NCBI GenBank assembly: GCA_046565505.1
Contig: JBKHYJ010000098.1
Coordinates: 62,001-126,000 of the forward strand
Reading direction: 5' to 3'
DNA length: 64,000 nt
DNA from: JBKHYJ01 sp046565505
GTDB taxonomy: Bacteria > Acidobacteriota > Blastocatellia > UBA7656
A program made the translations under genes and the position numbers. Under the pieces are notes generated by a model. That model saw nothing but the letters and a program-made list of their open reading frames with translations. It was not told the DNA's origin and ran no database searches. Positions 29,674-38,676 of this stretch are shown here, piece by piece (position 1 is the first letter of the stretch; each line of letters starts with the position of its first letter).

Positions 29674-30720
29674 CTAGCTGGCCTTCGCGAAGTAGCCGCG
29701 GCGGTGGCGCACCACCATGTCTTTGCGGGACTTCACGCGGAGCTGAATCGTGCGGAAAGAGCCGTCCTTCGCCCCATTCGTCGAGGTGTAAGCCAGCAGG
29801 TACTGCGTGCGCAGGTCTTCGTCTATCTGCGTGAACGCCTGGTCGAGGTCGGCCTCGCTGCGCGGGAAGAAGGCGCGCCCGCCCGTCTCGGCGGCGATCT
29901 TTTTGAGCGGCCCCGAATCAATGCCGGCATCACCGATGCCTATCGAATAAACTATGACCTCGTTGCGCCACGTCCGCTCTATGGCCTCCCGCATGTTCAC
30001 GCGGCTCGAAGTGTCCGCGCCATCTGTAATCAAAATGACTACCCGCCGCCCCGCCTCACGCCTCAGCAGGTCGGTAGATACGGAGTAGACGGCGTCCCAT
30101 ATCGCGGTCGAGCCCGAGCGCGAGTCCCCATTGATTGGGGGCGTGCCGACGCCCGACCGCGCCGCGGCCCCGCCGGCGCTGATCCTCACTTCGTCGAGCG
30201 CGCGCTGGAGCCTGTCCGGGTCCGACGTGAGGTTCTGCACGAGCGTCGCTTCCCCCTCGAATGAGATCACCGCGCCGAGGTCTTTCTTAGGGCGCAGCAC
30301 GCGGCTGAAGAAACGCTTGCCCGCCTCTTTCTCGTAAGGCAACGTCCCCTCTTCGCTCAGCGACACGTCTATGAGCATCGCGATGGTGATGGCCAGGTCC
30401 GTCTGGCGCTCGAAGGAGAATATCTGCTGCGGCTTGTTGTCCTCGAATACCTCTAACTCGTCTTTATTGATGTCTGTTATGTAATGGTTCTTCTTGTCCG
30501 TGACGTTGAAGGGGACGGTCACAAGCTCCGTGCCGAGCCTGATGATCTGGTCGTCCTGCGGGCCTTCGTCCTCCGCAGGCTTTTTATCTTTCTCCGGCTT
30601 CTGTTTCCCGCCCGGCGGCGCCGGCTGCTGCGCGCCGGCGCCGCCGGCGGTGACGGCCGACGAGAGCGCCACGGCTAAAATCAAAACTACTGCGAGCGTA
30701 TAAACCTTGATGAATTTCAT
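29674..30720 (-). CDS. Secreted VWFA-related protein, acidobacterial type (third of three)
   Basis: A 348-aa exported protein with a signal peptide of about 30 residues and a short Pro/Lys-rich linker. Next is a beta domain (VPFNVTDKKNHYITDINKDE) and a von Willebrand A fold. The MIDAS motif D-V-S-L-S lies near residue 117, and LITDGADTSS carries the third metal ligand. The C-terminus (RHRRGYFAKAS) matches the family ending RRGYxA. This layout is that of the VWFA-related domain class described for Acidobacteria (TIGR03436), function unknown. It overlaps the preceding gene by four bases (ATGA), so translation is probably coupled. Confidence 0.92.
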   Translation of the reverse strand: MKFIKVYTLAVVLILAVALSSAVTAGGAGAQQPAPPGGKQKPEKDKKPAEDEGPQDDQIIRLGTELVTVPFNVTDKKNHYITDINKDELEVFEDNKPQQIFSFERQTDLAITIAMLIDVSLSEEGTLPYEKEAGKRFFSRVLRPKKDLGAVISFEGEATLVQNLTSDPDRLQRALDEVRISAGGAAARSGVGTPPINGDSRSGSTAIWDAVYSVSTDLLRREAGRRVVILITDGADTSSRVNMREAIERTWRNEVIVYSIGIGDAGIDSGPLKKIAAETGGRAFFPRSEADLDQAFTQIDEDLRTQYLLAYTSTNGAKDGSFRTIQLRVKSRKDMVVRHRRGYFAKAS

Positions 30721-31781
30721 TTCCTTACTTCTTCCGTGGCCGCGTAATAGCCGCGGCGATGAATTAGGCGCGCGTCCGCGCGGGAATTGACGCGCACTTC
30801 GATGCGGCGGAAACGCCCATCGCGCGTCGTGTTCGTCGGCGCGTAAGCCACGAGGTACTGGCTCCGCATCTCGTTCTCTATCTGGCGAAAGTCGTCGAGC
30901 AGGTCGTCCGGCCCGTGCGGGAAGTAAGCGCGCCCGCCCGTTTCTTCGCTCATCCGCCTCAGCACGTCTTCTCGCACGCCCTCGAAGCGGAAGCGGTCCC
31001 CGATCCCTATAGCGTAAATGACGACCCCGGACCGCCAGGCCCGGTCGATCGCCTCCTCTAGCTTGCGGCTGCTCGCGTTATCGACCCCGTCCGTGAGCAG
31101 TATGATGGCGCGGCGCGTGACCGCCTCGTCGGAGAGCGCATTGCGACTCGCGTCGCGCGCGAGCACCTCGTCCGCGGTGACATAGATGGCGTCGTAAAGG
31201 GCCGTCGCCTGGCGGCGCGAAGACGACGGGCCGGACCGCCGCGAATACTGTATCTCGTCAAAGGCCCGGTTGAGCGTCTCTACGCGCGAGGTCAGCCCCT
31301 GGACCAGCTCCACGTCGTCTTGAAACGTGAGTATCGAAGCGGAGTCTTTGCCCGCGCGAATGATCGAGCGGAGGAACTCGCCGGCCGCCACCCTCTCCTG
31401 CGGGAAGGTGTACTCCTGGCTGCCGGACAGGTCCATCAGTATGGCTATGTTTATCGGCAGGGTCGTCTCGCGCTTGAACGTGAATATCTGCTGGGGCCGC
31501 CCGTCCTCCAGCACCGTGACCTCATCCTGGCGGATATCGCTTATGACGCGGTTGTTACGGTCGACCGCGCTGAACATCACGTTGACCAGCTCTGCGCCCA
31601 ACCGCACCGCGTCGTCGTTCGACGCCACGTCATCGTCCTTGGCCTGCTGCTTAGGGTCGGGCCTCGTGGCCTGCCCGCCCTGAGCCGGGGGCCGCCGCGC
31701 GGGGCCGGATTTCTGCGCCGCCCCCGAAGAGGCGAACGCGACTGCGAGCGCGATCATTGCGATTGAGATTCTTGTAAGCAT
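30717..31781 (-). CDS. Secreted VWFA-related protein, acidobacterial type (second of three)
   Basis: A 354-aa paralogue of its neighbours. It has a signal peptide ending near SSGAAQ, a beta domain (NVMFSAVDRNNRVISDIRQDE) and a VWA domain with MIDAS D-L-S-G-S and LLTDGVDNASS. It ends with HRRGYYAATEEVRK. ATG 31781 follows AGGTGAG closely; an in-frame GTG two codons earlier is possible. It shares ATGA with the next gene and lies 88 bp after the first. Confidence 0.92.
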   Translation of the reverse strand: MLTRISIAMIALAVAFASSGAAQKSGPARRPPAQGGQATRPDPKQQAKDDDVASNDDAVRLGAELVNVMFSAVDRNNRVISDIRQDEVTVLEDGRPQQIFTFKRETTLPINIAILMDLSGSQEYTFPQERVAAGEFLRSIIRAGKDSASILTFQDDVELVQGLTSRVETLNRAFDEIQYSRRSGPSSSRRQATALYDAIYVTADEVLARDASRNALSDEAVTRRAIILLTDGVDNASSRKLEEAIDRAWRSGVVIYAIGIGDRFRFEGVREDVLRRMSEETGGRAYFPHGPDDLLDDFRQIENEMRSQYLVAYAPTNTTRDGRFRRIEVRVNSRADARLIHRRGYYAATEEVRK

Positions 31782-31869
31782 ACTCACCTGGGGCGGCGGG
31801 GCCTTGCGGTCGCGGGCCGCGCGGCAACAAAGCCCGCCGGCGCGCGGCGCGACCTGTGGCGCTCGCCCT

Positions 31870-32811
31870 TCAATAAGTGTACCCCTGCTTGTGGTAGAGC
31901 CGGCCCTCCGCCGCGACGAGCTTCACCTTGATCTCGCGGCGCTTGTCCGACCGCGTCTGGTTCTCCGGCTTGTAAAAGATGACGTACTCCTGGCGCAAAT
32001 CTTCGGCCACCTGCGTGAACGCGCGGAACAGCTCGGCCTTTTGAGAGGGCAGGAAAATCTGGCCCCCGGTCGCCTCGCACAGCTTGCGCAGCTCCTTGTC
32101 GTCGGCGCTCTCCGTCATGCCGGACGCGACGCCCTTGAAATTCTTCGTGCTGATGCCGAATATGGTCACGTCGTAACGCTGGGCCATCTCAATGGCGTCC
32201 TTCAGCGTGTGCTCGCTGGCCGTGTCGTCCCCGTCGGAGAGCACCACGATTATGCGCCGGGACTCGGCCCCCCCGATGTTAGCCATCTTCTCTTCGATCA
32301 CGCGGTAAACGCCGTCGTAGAGCCTGGTGTAGCCGCCCGCCTTGACGCTCTTGATGGCGCGGATGAGCGGCTCCTGCGCGTCGGTGAAATCCTGGTGCAG
32401 CTCCACGTCTGAATCGAAGGTCGCGAACAACACCTGGTCCTTGCGGCGGTAGGTCGTGACTGTGGCGACGAAATCTTCGGCCGCGTCTTTCTCGAACGGC
32501 AGCTTGAGCTTCACGCTGTTGCTCGTGTCCATCAGCATGGCTATGTTGAGCGGCAACTGGCTCGGCGAAATGAATTTCAATATGCTTTGCCGCCTGCCGT
32601 CCTCGTAAACTTCAAAGTTGCCGGCCGTAAGCCCCGACACGAACTTATTCTTTTCCTTCACGGAAATGGGGAGCCGCACCTCTAGCGTGCCGATCCTTTG
32701 CGGGGTGTCATCCTGCTGCTTCGACTGCCGGGCCCCGGCCGAAGCAGGCAGGGCGCCGAGGGGGAGACTGAAGGCCAGGGCCAAGGCTATAAGTACTGCT
32801 GGGCGTCTCAT
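31870..32811 (-). CDS. Secreted VWFA-related protein, acidobacterial type (first of three)
   Basis: A 313-aa member of the same family: signal peptide (VLIALALAFSLPLGALPASA), a beta domain (RLPISVKEKNKFVSGLTAGN), MIDAS D-T-S-N-S and VLSDGDDTASE, and a HKQGYTY ending. ATG 32811 gives the best signal peptide. GGAGG is 13 bases upstream and GTAGAG immediately upstream, so the ribosome site is not clear-cut. It heads the three-gene set behind the promoter at 32885-32914. Confidence 0.9.
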   Translation of the reverse strand: MRRPAVLIALALAFSLPLGALPASAGARQSKQQDDTPQRIGTLEVRLPISVKEKNKFVSGLTAGNFEVYEDGRRQSILKFISPSQLPLNIAMLMDTSNSVKLKLPFEKDAAEDFVATVTTYRRKDQVLFATFDSDVELHQDFTDAQEPLIRAIKSVKAGGYTRLYDGVYRVIEEKMANIGGAESRRIIVVLSDGDDTASEHTLKDAIEMAQRYDVTIFGISTKNFKGVASGMTESADDKELRKLCEATGGQIFLPSQKAELFRAFTQVAEDLRQEYVIFYKPENQTRSDKRREIKVKLVAAEGRLYHKQGYTY

Positions 32812-32884
32812 CTCTACCGGGGAACCTCCGACCATGTGGGTCTGATGCACGGGAAGTTGATTCACGATGCTTTAATCAAACTAA

Positions 32885-32914
32885 ATTATAGTTGTCTTGC
32901 CGAAAGGGTGTCCA
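32885..32914 (-). promoter_or_regulatory. Promoter for the VWFA gene set
   Basis: Read on the minus strand, TGGACA (32914-32909) and a perfect TATAAT (32890-32885) are spaced by 18 bases, about 74 bases before ATG 32811. Confidence 0.6.
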
Positions 32915-33041
32915 GCAGGTATTGATTCGCCGCTCGTGCCGCGCGGTTCTGAGCCGGCGGCCGTGGCCGGGCGGCAGAGCCCGGCGCCGCAGGTTATTGG
33001 ATCCGCCTGCGCGGATTCTAATGGCAGCCGCGCGGGCCGGG

Positions 33042-33971
33042 CTAACTCAAGTCCTTGAGAAATCCGGCGAGCTCCTGCGGCAAAGGCGAGCTGAATTCCA
33101 GCCGCTCGCCCGTGCGGGGGTGGGTGAAAGCCAGTTGCGCCGAGTGCAGAAAATGTCTGCCGAGCGCGCGAATCTTCTGCTTTGCGCGGGGGTCGCGCAC
33201 GGAGTTTTCGCGCCCGCCCCCGTAGGCCGCGTCGCCCACGACCGGGTGGCCCACGTGCGCCATATGCACACGTATCTGGTGCGTGCGCCCCGTCTTGATC
33301 TGCACGTTCAGCAGCGTGAACTCCTGGTAAGCCTGCGCGACCTGGAAGGCGGTGTGCGCCGTCCGGCCCGCGCCCCCGCGGAGCACGGCCATGCGCGTGC
33401 GGTTGTGCGGGCTGCGGCCCAGGCGGGCCTCTATCTCCCCCCGCCCCTGAGACATCCGCCCATAGACGAGGGCGACGTACATCTTAAAGACCTGGCGGTC
33501 ACGAAACTGGTCAGACAACCGCTCGTGAGTGAAATCATTTTTGGCTACGACGAGCAGGCCGGAGGTCTCTTTATCTATCCGGTGAACGATGCCCGGGCGG
33601 ACGCGGCCCGCGGCCCCAGACAGCGTGTTGAAGTGGTATACGAGCGCGTTGGCCAGCGTGCCCGACTCTACGCCCGCGCCGGGGTGCACGACCATTCCGG
33701 CGGGCTTATCGACTACGATCAAATCGTCATCTTCGCCGGCGACGTTCAGCGCGATCGGCTCGGGCGCGAGCTCGACGGGCGGGGGCTCGGGCAGGTCTAT
33801 TTCGACCTCGTCGCCTGCGCGCAGCCGATAGCTGGGCTTCGCCGGCCTGTCGTTGACAAGGACATCGCCGTCTTCGATCGCGCGCCGAATCCGCGTGCGG
33901 CTGACTTCGTTTATGAGGGACGCGAGGAAGGTATCGAGGCGCGCGCCGGCCGCCTCCGTACTGACCGTCAT
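33042..33971 (-). CDS. RluA/RluD-family 23S rRNA pseudouridine synthase
   Basis: A 310-aa pseudouridine synthase. The N-terminal S4 RNA-binding domain (RLDTFLASLINEVSRTRIRRAIEDGDVLVN) is followed by the catalytic domain with Asp in HRIDKETSGLLVVAK near residue 134 and QIKTGRTHQIRVHMAHVGHPVVGD. Length and the S4 domain suggest an RluD-type enzyme acting on 23S rRNA helix 69, but the exact target cannot be told by eye. The start is set at ATG 33971; a GTG seven codons earlier is possible. It follows lgt by about 60 bp. Confidence 0.9.
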   Translation of the reverse strand: MTVSTEAAGARLDTFLASLINEVSRTRIRRAIEDGDVLVNDRPAKPSYRLRAGDEVEIDLPEPPPVELAPEPIALNVAGEDDDLIVVDKPAGMVVHPGAGVESGTLANALVYHFNTLSGAAGRVRPGIVHRIDKETSGLLVVAKNDFTHERLSDQFRDRQVFKMYVALVYGRMSQGRGEIEARLGRSPHNRTRMAVLRGGAGRTAHTAFQVAQAYQEFTLLNVQIKTGRTHQIRVHMAHVGHPVVGDAAYGGGRENSVRDPRAKQKIRALGRHFLHSAQLAFTHPRTGERLEFSSPLPQELAGFLKDLS

Positions 33972-34030
33972 TGACTGAGCTTCTGTGCTCACTGGTTCTG
34001 GGCCCGGGGTTGGGGAAAGGCGGGCATGGA

Positions 34031-34858
34031 TTAAGGGTTGGAAACAGTCTCGGTCCCTTGAATCCTGATGCCCGAGCGACCCGCCCTGGCCCGCCGCCAC
34101 TGGTACAGCGTAAGGACCAGTCCGAGCGCGAACAAGATGGCCGAAATGAATTGCGAAGTCGAGAGCCATAGCACATGCCCGCGCGGGTCGTCGCGCCAGA
34201 ACTCGATCGTGAACCGCGCCGCCGAATACACCATCATGTAAGTGTAGATCACCTGGCCGTCAAACTTCCGCCGCCTGTGGAGCCAGAACAGGAACCCGAA
34301 GATGAGGAGGTTCATCGCGGCTTCGATCAACTGGGTCGGCACGAGCGCGGTGTCTATTGGCACGTCCGTCAACTCATGCGCCTTCTCCGTGAATCGCACG
34401 CCGATCCATGAGGCGGTGGGCTTGCCCCAGCAGCACCCGGCCGAGAAGCACCCCAGCCGGCCGACCGCATGGCCCAGCGCCACGCCCGGCGCGAAGGCGT
34501 CGGCCGTCCTGCGCCAGGGCAGGTGCCACTTGCGTATCAGTATGACGCTCACGACCAGCGCCACGACAAACCCGCCATAGAAAACCCCGCCCGAGCGCAG
34601 AAGGTCGAGCGAGAATATCCGCCGCCAGTCGCCCCCGTTATCGCCCCACTCGGTCATCACCATGAGGGCCTTCGAGCCTATGAGCGAGGACGCCAGTATG
34701 TACAGTCCCAGGTCATAGACGCGGTTCTTAGGCAGCCCATCGCCCGCCGCGAGCCGCGCGGTGAACCACAGCGCCAGGATGAACCCGATGGCGAGCAGCA
34801 CCCCATAGGTAGCTATCGGGATGTCGAGGCCCGGTATTCTGAAAAGCTCTGGAAGCAT
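34031..34858 (-). CDS. lgt: Prolipoprotein diacylglyceryl transferase
   Basis: Lgt of 275 aa, an inner-membrane enzyme that transfers diacylglycerol from phosphatidylglycerol to the lipobox Cys of prolipoproteins. The family signature GHAVGRLGCFSAGCCWG is complete, including the essential Arg, with about seven hydrophobic segments (IATYGVLLAIGFILALWF, SGGVFYGGFVVALVVSVIL, SQFISAILFALGLVLTLY). Its neighbour lspA performs the next step of the same pathway. Confidence 0.95.
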   Translation of the reverse strand: MLPELFRIPGLDIPIATYGVLLAIGFILALWFTARLAAGDGLPKNRVYDLGLYILASSLIGSKALMVMTEWGDNGGDWRRIFSLDLLRSGGVFYGGFVVALVVSVILIRKWHLPWRRTADAFAPGVALGHAVGRLGCFSAGCCWGKPTASWIGVRFTEKAHELTDVPIDTALVPTQLIEAAMNLLIFGFLFWLHRRRKFDGQVIYTYMMVYSAARFTIEFWRDDPRGHVLWLSTSQFISAILFALGLVLTLYQWRRARAGRSGIRIQGTETVSNP

Positions 34859-34937
34859 CTTAAATACTCCGAACGCGAGGCGCGCGATGGCGGCCGCGAA
34901 AGCGCGTTCCGGCCGCCTCTGTCAGTGCCGTCCGACC

Positions 34938-35510
34938 TCAGTTTACCGTGCCGCCCTCGTCGTTCACCGCGTCAGCCACGGGGGCGTCGCCGGCTTCCGC
35001 CGCGGCGGGGCGCTCCGGCTGCGGCGCGAGGAACAACTCGATAGCCATCAGCGCCGCGCCTATGGTTATGGCCGTATCGGCTATGTTGAAGACGGGCCAC
35101 TGGTAGCTCTTGTAGTACAAGAGGATGAAATCTATCACGCGCCCCATCCGAACGCGGTCGACTAAGTTGCCGCAGATGCCCGCGGCCAGCAGCGCGAGCG
35201 ACCACAGCAGCAAGCTGTTTGATGATGGCGCGCGCATCAGGTAAAAGACGACGACGGCGACAGCCGCGACGGAGATGGCTACCAGAAGCCACCTGACGTC
35301 GCCGTTATTGAGCATGCCGAAAGCTATGCCGGGGTTCTCCGTGTAGCTGAGCTTAAAAAAACCTGGGATGATGTCAAACTCGTCGCCTTCGCGCAGGCGC
35401 AGCGACACCCAGTATTTCGTGAACTGGTCGAGCGCCAGCACAAGCGAGGTGACGATCAAGTACCAGAGCTTGCCCGCGCCCGTGTTGACGCTAATCGCTT
35501 CTGAACTCAT
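34938..35510 (-). CDS. lspA: Lipoprotein signal peptidase (signal peptidase II)
   Basis: LspA of 190 aa, the aspartic peptidase that cuts diacylated prolipoproteins. Conserved blocks are DQFTKYWV, YTENPGIAFGM, AAGICGNLVDRVRMGRVIDFI (catalytic Asp in NLVDR) and FNIADTAITIG (second Asp). Four TM segments and a hydrophilic Ala-rich tail of about 25 residues. Its ATG overlaps the ileS stop (TGATG), so translation is probably coupled. The ileS-lspA order is widely conserved. Confidence 0.95.
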   Translation of the reverse strand: MSSEAISVNTGAGKLWYLIVTSLVLALDQFTKYWVSLRLREGDEFDIIPGFFKLSYTENPGIAFGMLNNGDVRWLLVAISVAAVAVVVFYLMRAPSSNSLLLWSLALLAAGICGNLVDRVRMGRVIDFILLYYKSYQWPVFNIADTAITIGAALMAIELFLAPQPERPAAAEAGDAPVADAVNDEGGTVN

Positions 35511-38500
35511 CAGGCTTCCATACCTCCCCAGCCTTCTTCTACCTGGCGGACGCAGCGAGCGTCGAGCGTCGGGTAGCGGGGGTCGCCGCCCACGCTTTCA
35601 GAGTAGTTCCAACACCGCTCACACTTCAAGCCGCTCGCATGCCCTACGACGACCTGTAGCGCGCCCGCGGGCCCGGCCCCGTCCCGAGATTCGTCGCCGG
35701 CGGCCGCCTCTTCGAGCGCGACCTGCGACACGATGAAGATGGCCGGCAGCTGATCCTCGTACTCTCTGAGCAGCCGCAGCGTGTCGCCGCCCGCGCGCAG
35801 CGTGACCCCGGCCTCGAGCGACGCGCCTATCACTTTCTCGTTGCGCTTCTCTTCGAGCGCCTTCTGCACGGCCGACCTGATTTCCAGCAGCCTCCCCCAC
35901 CTCGCCAGCAGTTCTTTGCCGCCTTCGCGCGCCTCCGCTTCAGGGAACTCCGCGAGGTGCACGGACGCCGCGCGGCCCTTGCCGGGGAGCGCCTCCCATA
36001 TCTCGTCGGCCGTGAAAGCAAGAATGGGCGCGATCAGCCGCGCGAATCGGTCCACGACTTCGTACAGCGCCGTCTGCGCGCTGCGGCGGCCCACGGACTT
36101 CGGCGCGAAGGTGTATAGTCGGTCCTTCAGTATGTCGATGTAGACCGCCGAAAGCGTCACCGTCGCGTAATTGTATAAGGCATGGTAGACGGTCGTGTAA
36201 TCGAACCGCCCGTACGCGTCGACCACCTTGCGCGTGACTTCGTGCGTCATCGCCAGAGCCCAGCGGTCTATCTCCCACATCTCCGACTCGTCAACGCGGT
36301 CAAGCTCCGGGTCAAAGTCGCCGATGTTGCCGAGCGCGTACCTCGCCGTGTTGCGCAGCTTTCTGTAGGCGTCCACAAGCCGCCTCAATATCTCGTCGGA
36401 CATGCGCACGTCTTCCTGGTAATCCGACGAAGCTACCCACAGGCGGAGTATCTCAGCCCCCGTCTTGCTTATAACCTCGTTCGGGGAGATGGCGTTGCCG
36501 GTCGACTTGTGCATGGCTTTGCCCTCGCCGTCAACGGTCCAGCCATGCGTGATGACCGCCTTGTATGGGGCCTCGCCGTGGGCGGCCAGCGCGACCATCA
36601 GCGACGAATTGAACCAGCCGCGAAACTGGTCCGGCCCTTCGAGGTAAACGTCTGCCGGCCACGGCAGCCCGCGCTCGCGTTCGAGCACGGCGAGCGACGA
36701 GGAGCCTGAGTCGAACCACACGTCTAGAATGTCCATCTCTTTGCTGAAGCTCGCGCCGCCGCACTTCGGGCAGGCGAAGCCTTCGGGCAGCAGGTGGCGC
36801 GCCTCGCGCGAATACCATGCGTCCGACGTGTCCTTCTCGAATACTGAGGCTACATGTTTTATCACGCCCGCGTCGGCAATCGTCTCGCCGCAGCCTTCGC
36901 AATAAAAGACGGGGATGGGCACGCCCCAGACTCTCTGCCGCGAAACGCACCAGTCGGGCCGCCCCTTAAACATGTTGCGCATGCGCTCGCGGCCCCAGGC
37001 GGGGATCCAATCGACGCGCTCGACCTCGCGCAGCGCGCCGCTGCGGAGCGCCGCGCCATCGCCGGCCGACTTGTCCATCGAGATGAACCACTGCGCCGTC
37101 GCGCGAAAGATCACGGGGTTATGACACCGCCAGCAGTGCGGGTAGCGGTGCGCGTAATCCTCCGTGTAAACGAGCGCGCCGGCATCTTTCAAAAACTCCA
37201 CTATCGCCTCGTTCGCCTCGAAGACCTGCATCCCGGCGAACCGCTCGACTTCGGGGGTGAAGCGGCCCGCGTTGTCAACCGGGCAATAAACTTCCGTCCC
37301 CGCCACGCCCAGCCGGTCGTAAACGGGCGCGAGTTGCGCGCGGTACTGCTGGCCGATGACGAAGTCGTCGTGCCCGTGGCCGGGGGCGGTGTGGACGCAC
37401 CCGGTGCCCGCTTTGCCTGTCCCCTTCTTCTGCGCGTCCGCCACGTCAAGCTCGGTCTCGGCGTCGGATTCGCCGCCGAGCGTTACGTGCTCGCCCGACA
37501 TCATGAGGGACGGCCGGTCCAGCCATGCATGACGCGCCTGGAGCCCTTCAAGCATCGAGCCCGGAAAGCTGGCGACCAGGCTCGCAGCCGCGAACCCGCA
37601 CTTCTCCGTGACGGCTTCGATCAGGTCTTTCGCGAGGACGTAAACCTCGCCGCCGACGGCGACCGCCGCGTAATCGAAATTCGGGTTGACCGATATCCCG
37701 AGGTTGGCCGGGAGCGTCCACGGGGTGGTCGTCCATATCAACACGTATACAGGCTTGCCGGCCATGCCCGGCCCCCCTTGCGTGTCACCCGCCTCGGGCC
37801 CGCGCCCCCCGGCGCGCATGCGTGTCTCAAGCTCGCGCACCTGGTCTTCGGGCAAGCGAAATTTAACGTAGATCGAGGGGGAATTGTGCTCTTTATACTC
37901 GACCTCCGCTTCGGCGAGCGCCGTCTGGTCGTGTATGCACCAGTAGACGGGGCGCCCGCCCTTGTAGACGTAGCCGCGCTCGACGAAGCGGCCGAACAGC
38001 CGCGCCGTCTCCGCCTCGTAAGCGTTCGACATCGTCAGGTATGGGTCGTCCCACTCGCCGAACACGCCGAGGCGCTGGAAATCGCGCGACTGCCGTTTGA
38101 GCGCCTCCGCCGCATGCTGGCGGCAGGCGCGGCGGATAGAGACGGGGCTCATCTGCGCCTTCTTCGCCCCGAGCTTTTTGTCCACGTAAAGCTCTATGGG
38201 CAGCCCGTGGCAATCGTAGCCCGGTACGTAAGGGGCGTCATAGCCCATCATCGAGTGCGACTTGACGATGAAGTCTTTCAGTATCTTGTTCATCGCCGTG
38301 CCGAGGTGTATGTCCGAGTTGGCGTAAGGCGGGCCGTCATGCAGTATGAAAATGGCGCGGCCCGCGCGCGCGCGGCGGATCTCGTGATATAAATCCATCT
38401 CGCGCCAGCGGGCCAGCCGCTCAGGCTCGCGCTGCGTGAGGTTGGCCTTCTGCGCGAAGGTAGTCTTCGGCAGGTTTACGGTCGCCTTCAAGTCGAAGGG

Positions 38501-38515
38501 AACTTCCGTCGTCAT
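35510..38515 (-). CDS. ileS: Isoleucyl-tRNA synthetase
   Basis: IleRS of 1001 aa, class I. The HIGH-type motif is HLGT at residues 70-73. The CP1 editing domain covers about 200-420 (GTGCVHTAPGHGHDD). The tryptophan-containing WFDSGSSSLAVL precedes the KMSKS region, which reads KAMHKS near residue 665: the first Lys is Ala but the catalytic second Lys is kept. The C-terminal zinc finger has KCERCWNY followed by LDARCV, where the usual third Cys is Asp. AAGGAAAGG precedes ATG 38515. It forms a unit with lspA. Confidence 0.96.
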   Translation of the reverse strand: MTTEVPFDLKATVNLPKTTFAQKANLTQREPERLARWREMDLYHEIRRARAGRAIFILHDGPPYANSDIHLGTAMNKILKDFIVKSHSMMGYDAPYVPGYDCHGLPIELYVDKKLGAKKAQMSPVSIRRACRQHAAEALKRQSRDFQRLGVFGEWDDPYLTMSNAYEAETARLFGRFVERGYVYKGGRPVYWCIHDQTALAEAEVEYKEHNSPSIYVKFRLPEDQVRELETRMRAGGRGPEAGDTQGGPGMAGKPVYVLIWTTTPWTLPANLGISVNPNFDYAAVAVGGEVYVLAKDLIEAVTEKCGFAAASLVASFPGSMLEGLQARHAWLDRPSLMMSGEHVTLGGESDAETELDVADAQKKGTGKAGTGCVHTAPGHGHDDFVIGQQYRAQLAPVYDRLGVAGTEVYCPVDNAGRFTPEVERFAGMQVFEANEAIVEFLKDAGALVYTEDYAHRYPHCWRCHNPVIFRATAQWFISMDKSAGDGAALRSGALREVERVDWIPAWGRERMRNMFKGRPDWCVSRQRVWGVPIPVFYCEGCGETIADAGVIKHVASVFEKDTSDAWYSREARHLLPEGFACPKCGGASFSKEMDILDVWFDSGSSSLAVLERERGLPWPADVYLEGPDQFRGWFNSSLMVALAAHGEAPYKAVITHGWTVDGEGKAMHKSTGNAISPNEVISKTGAEILRLWVASSDYQEDVRMSDEILRRLVDAYRKLRNTARYALGNIGDFDPELDRVDESEMWEIDRWALAMTHEVTRKVVDAYGRFDYTTVYHALYNYATVTLSAVYIDILKDRLYTFAPKSVGRRSAQTALYEVVDRFARLIAPILAFTADEIWEALPGKGRAASVHLAEFPEAEAREGGKELLARWGRLLEIRSAVQKALEEKRNEKVIGASLEAGVTLRAGGDTLRLLREYEDQLPAIFIVSQVALEEAAAGDESRDGAGPAGALQVVVGHASGLKCERCWNYSESVGGDPRYPTLDARCVRQVEEGWGGMEA

Positions 38516-38676
38516 GGTTGATACGCCTTTCCTTGATCTTCTTCTATTACGCTCACGAGCATTAAGCTACTTCGTATAATTACTCAAAACGAGAAATAAT
38601 GCACCTGCCGCGGGAGTCCGGGGGCCGCGGGCCGGCAAAAAACTCGCCGCCGAAAGATGTACGACAGGGGCCGGAG

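Noticed and set aside
36854..38392. A 512-codon open frame on the plus strand opposite ileS
   Set aside because: It is fully antisense to a well-supported IleRS, has Arg/Val/His-rich composition without domains, and is expected in G+C-rich DNA where the opposite frame lacks stops.
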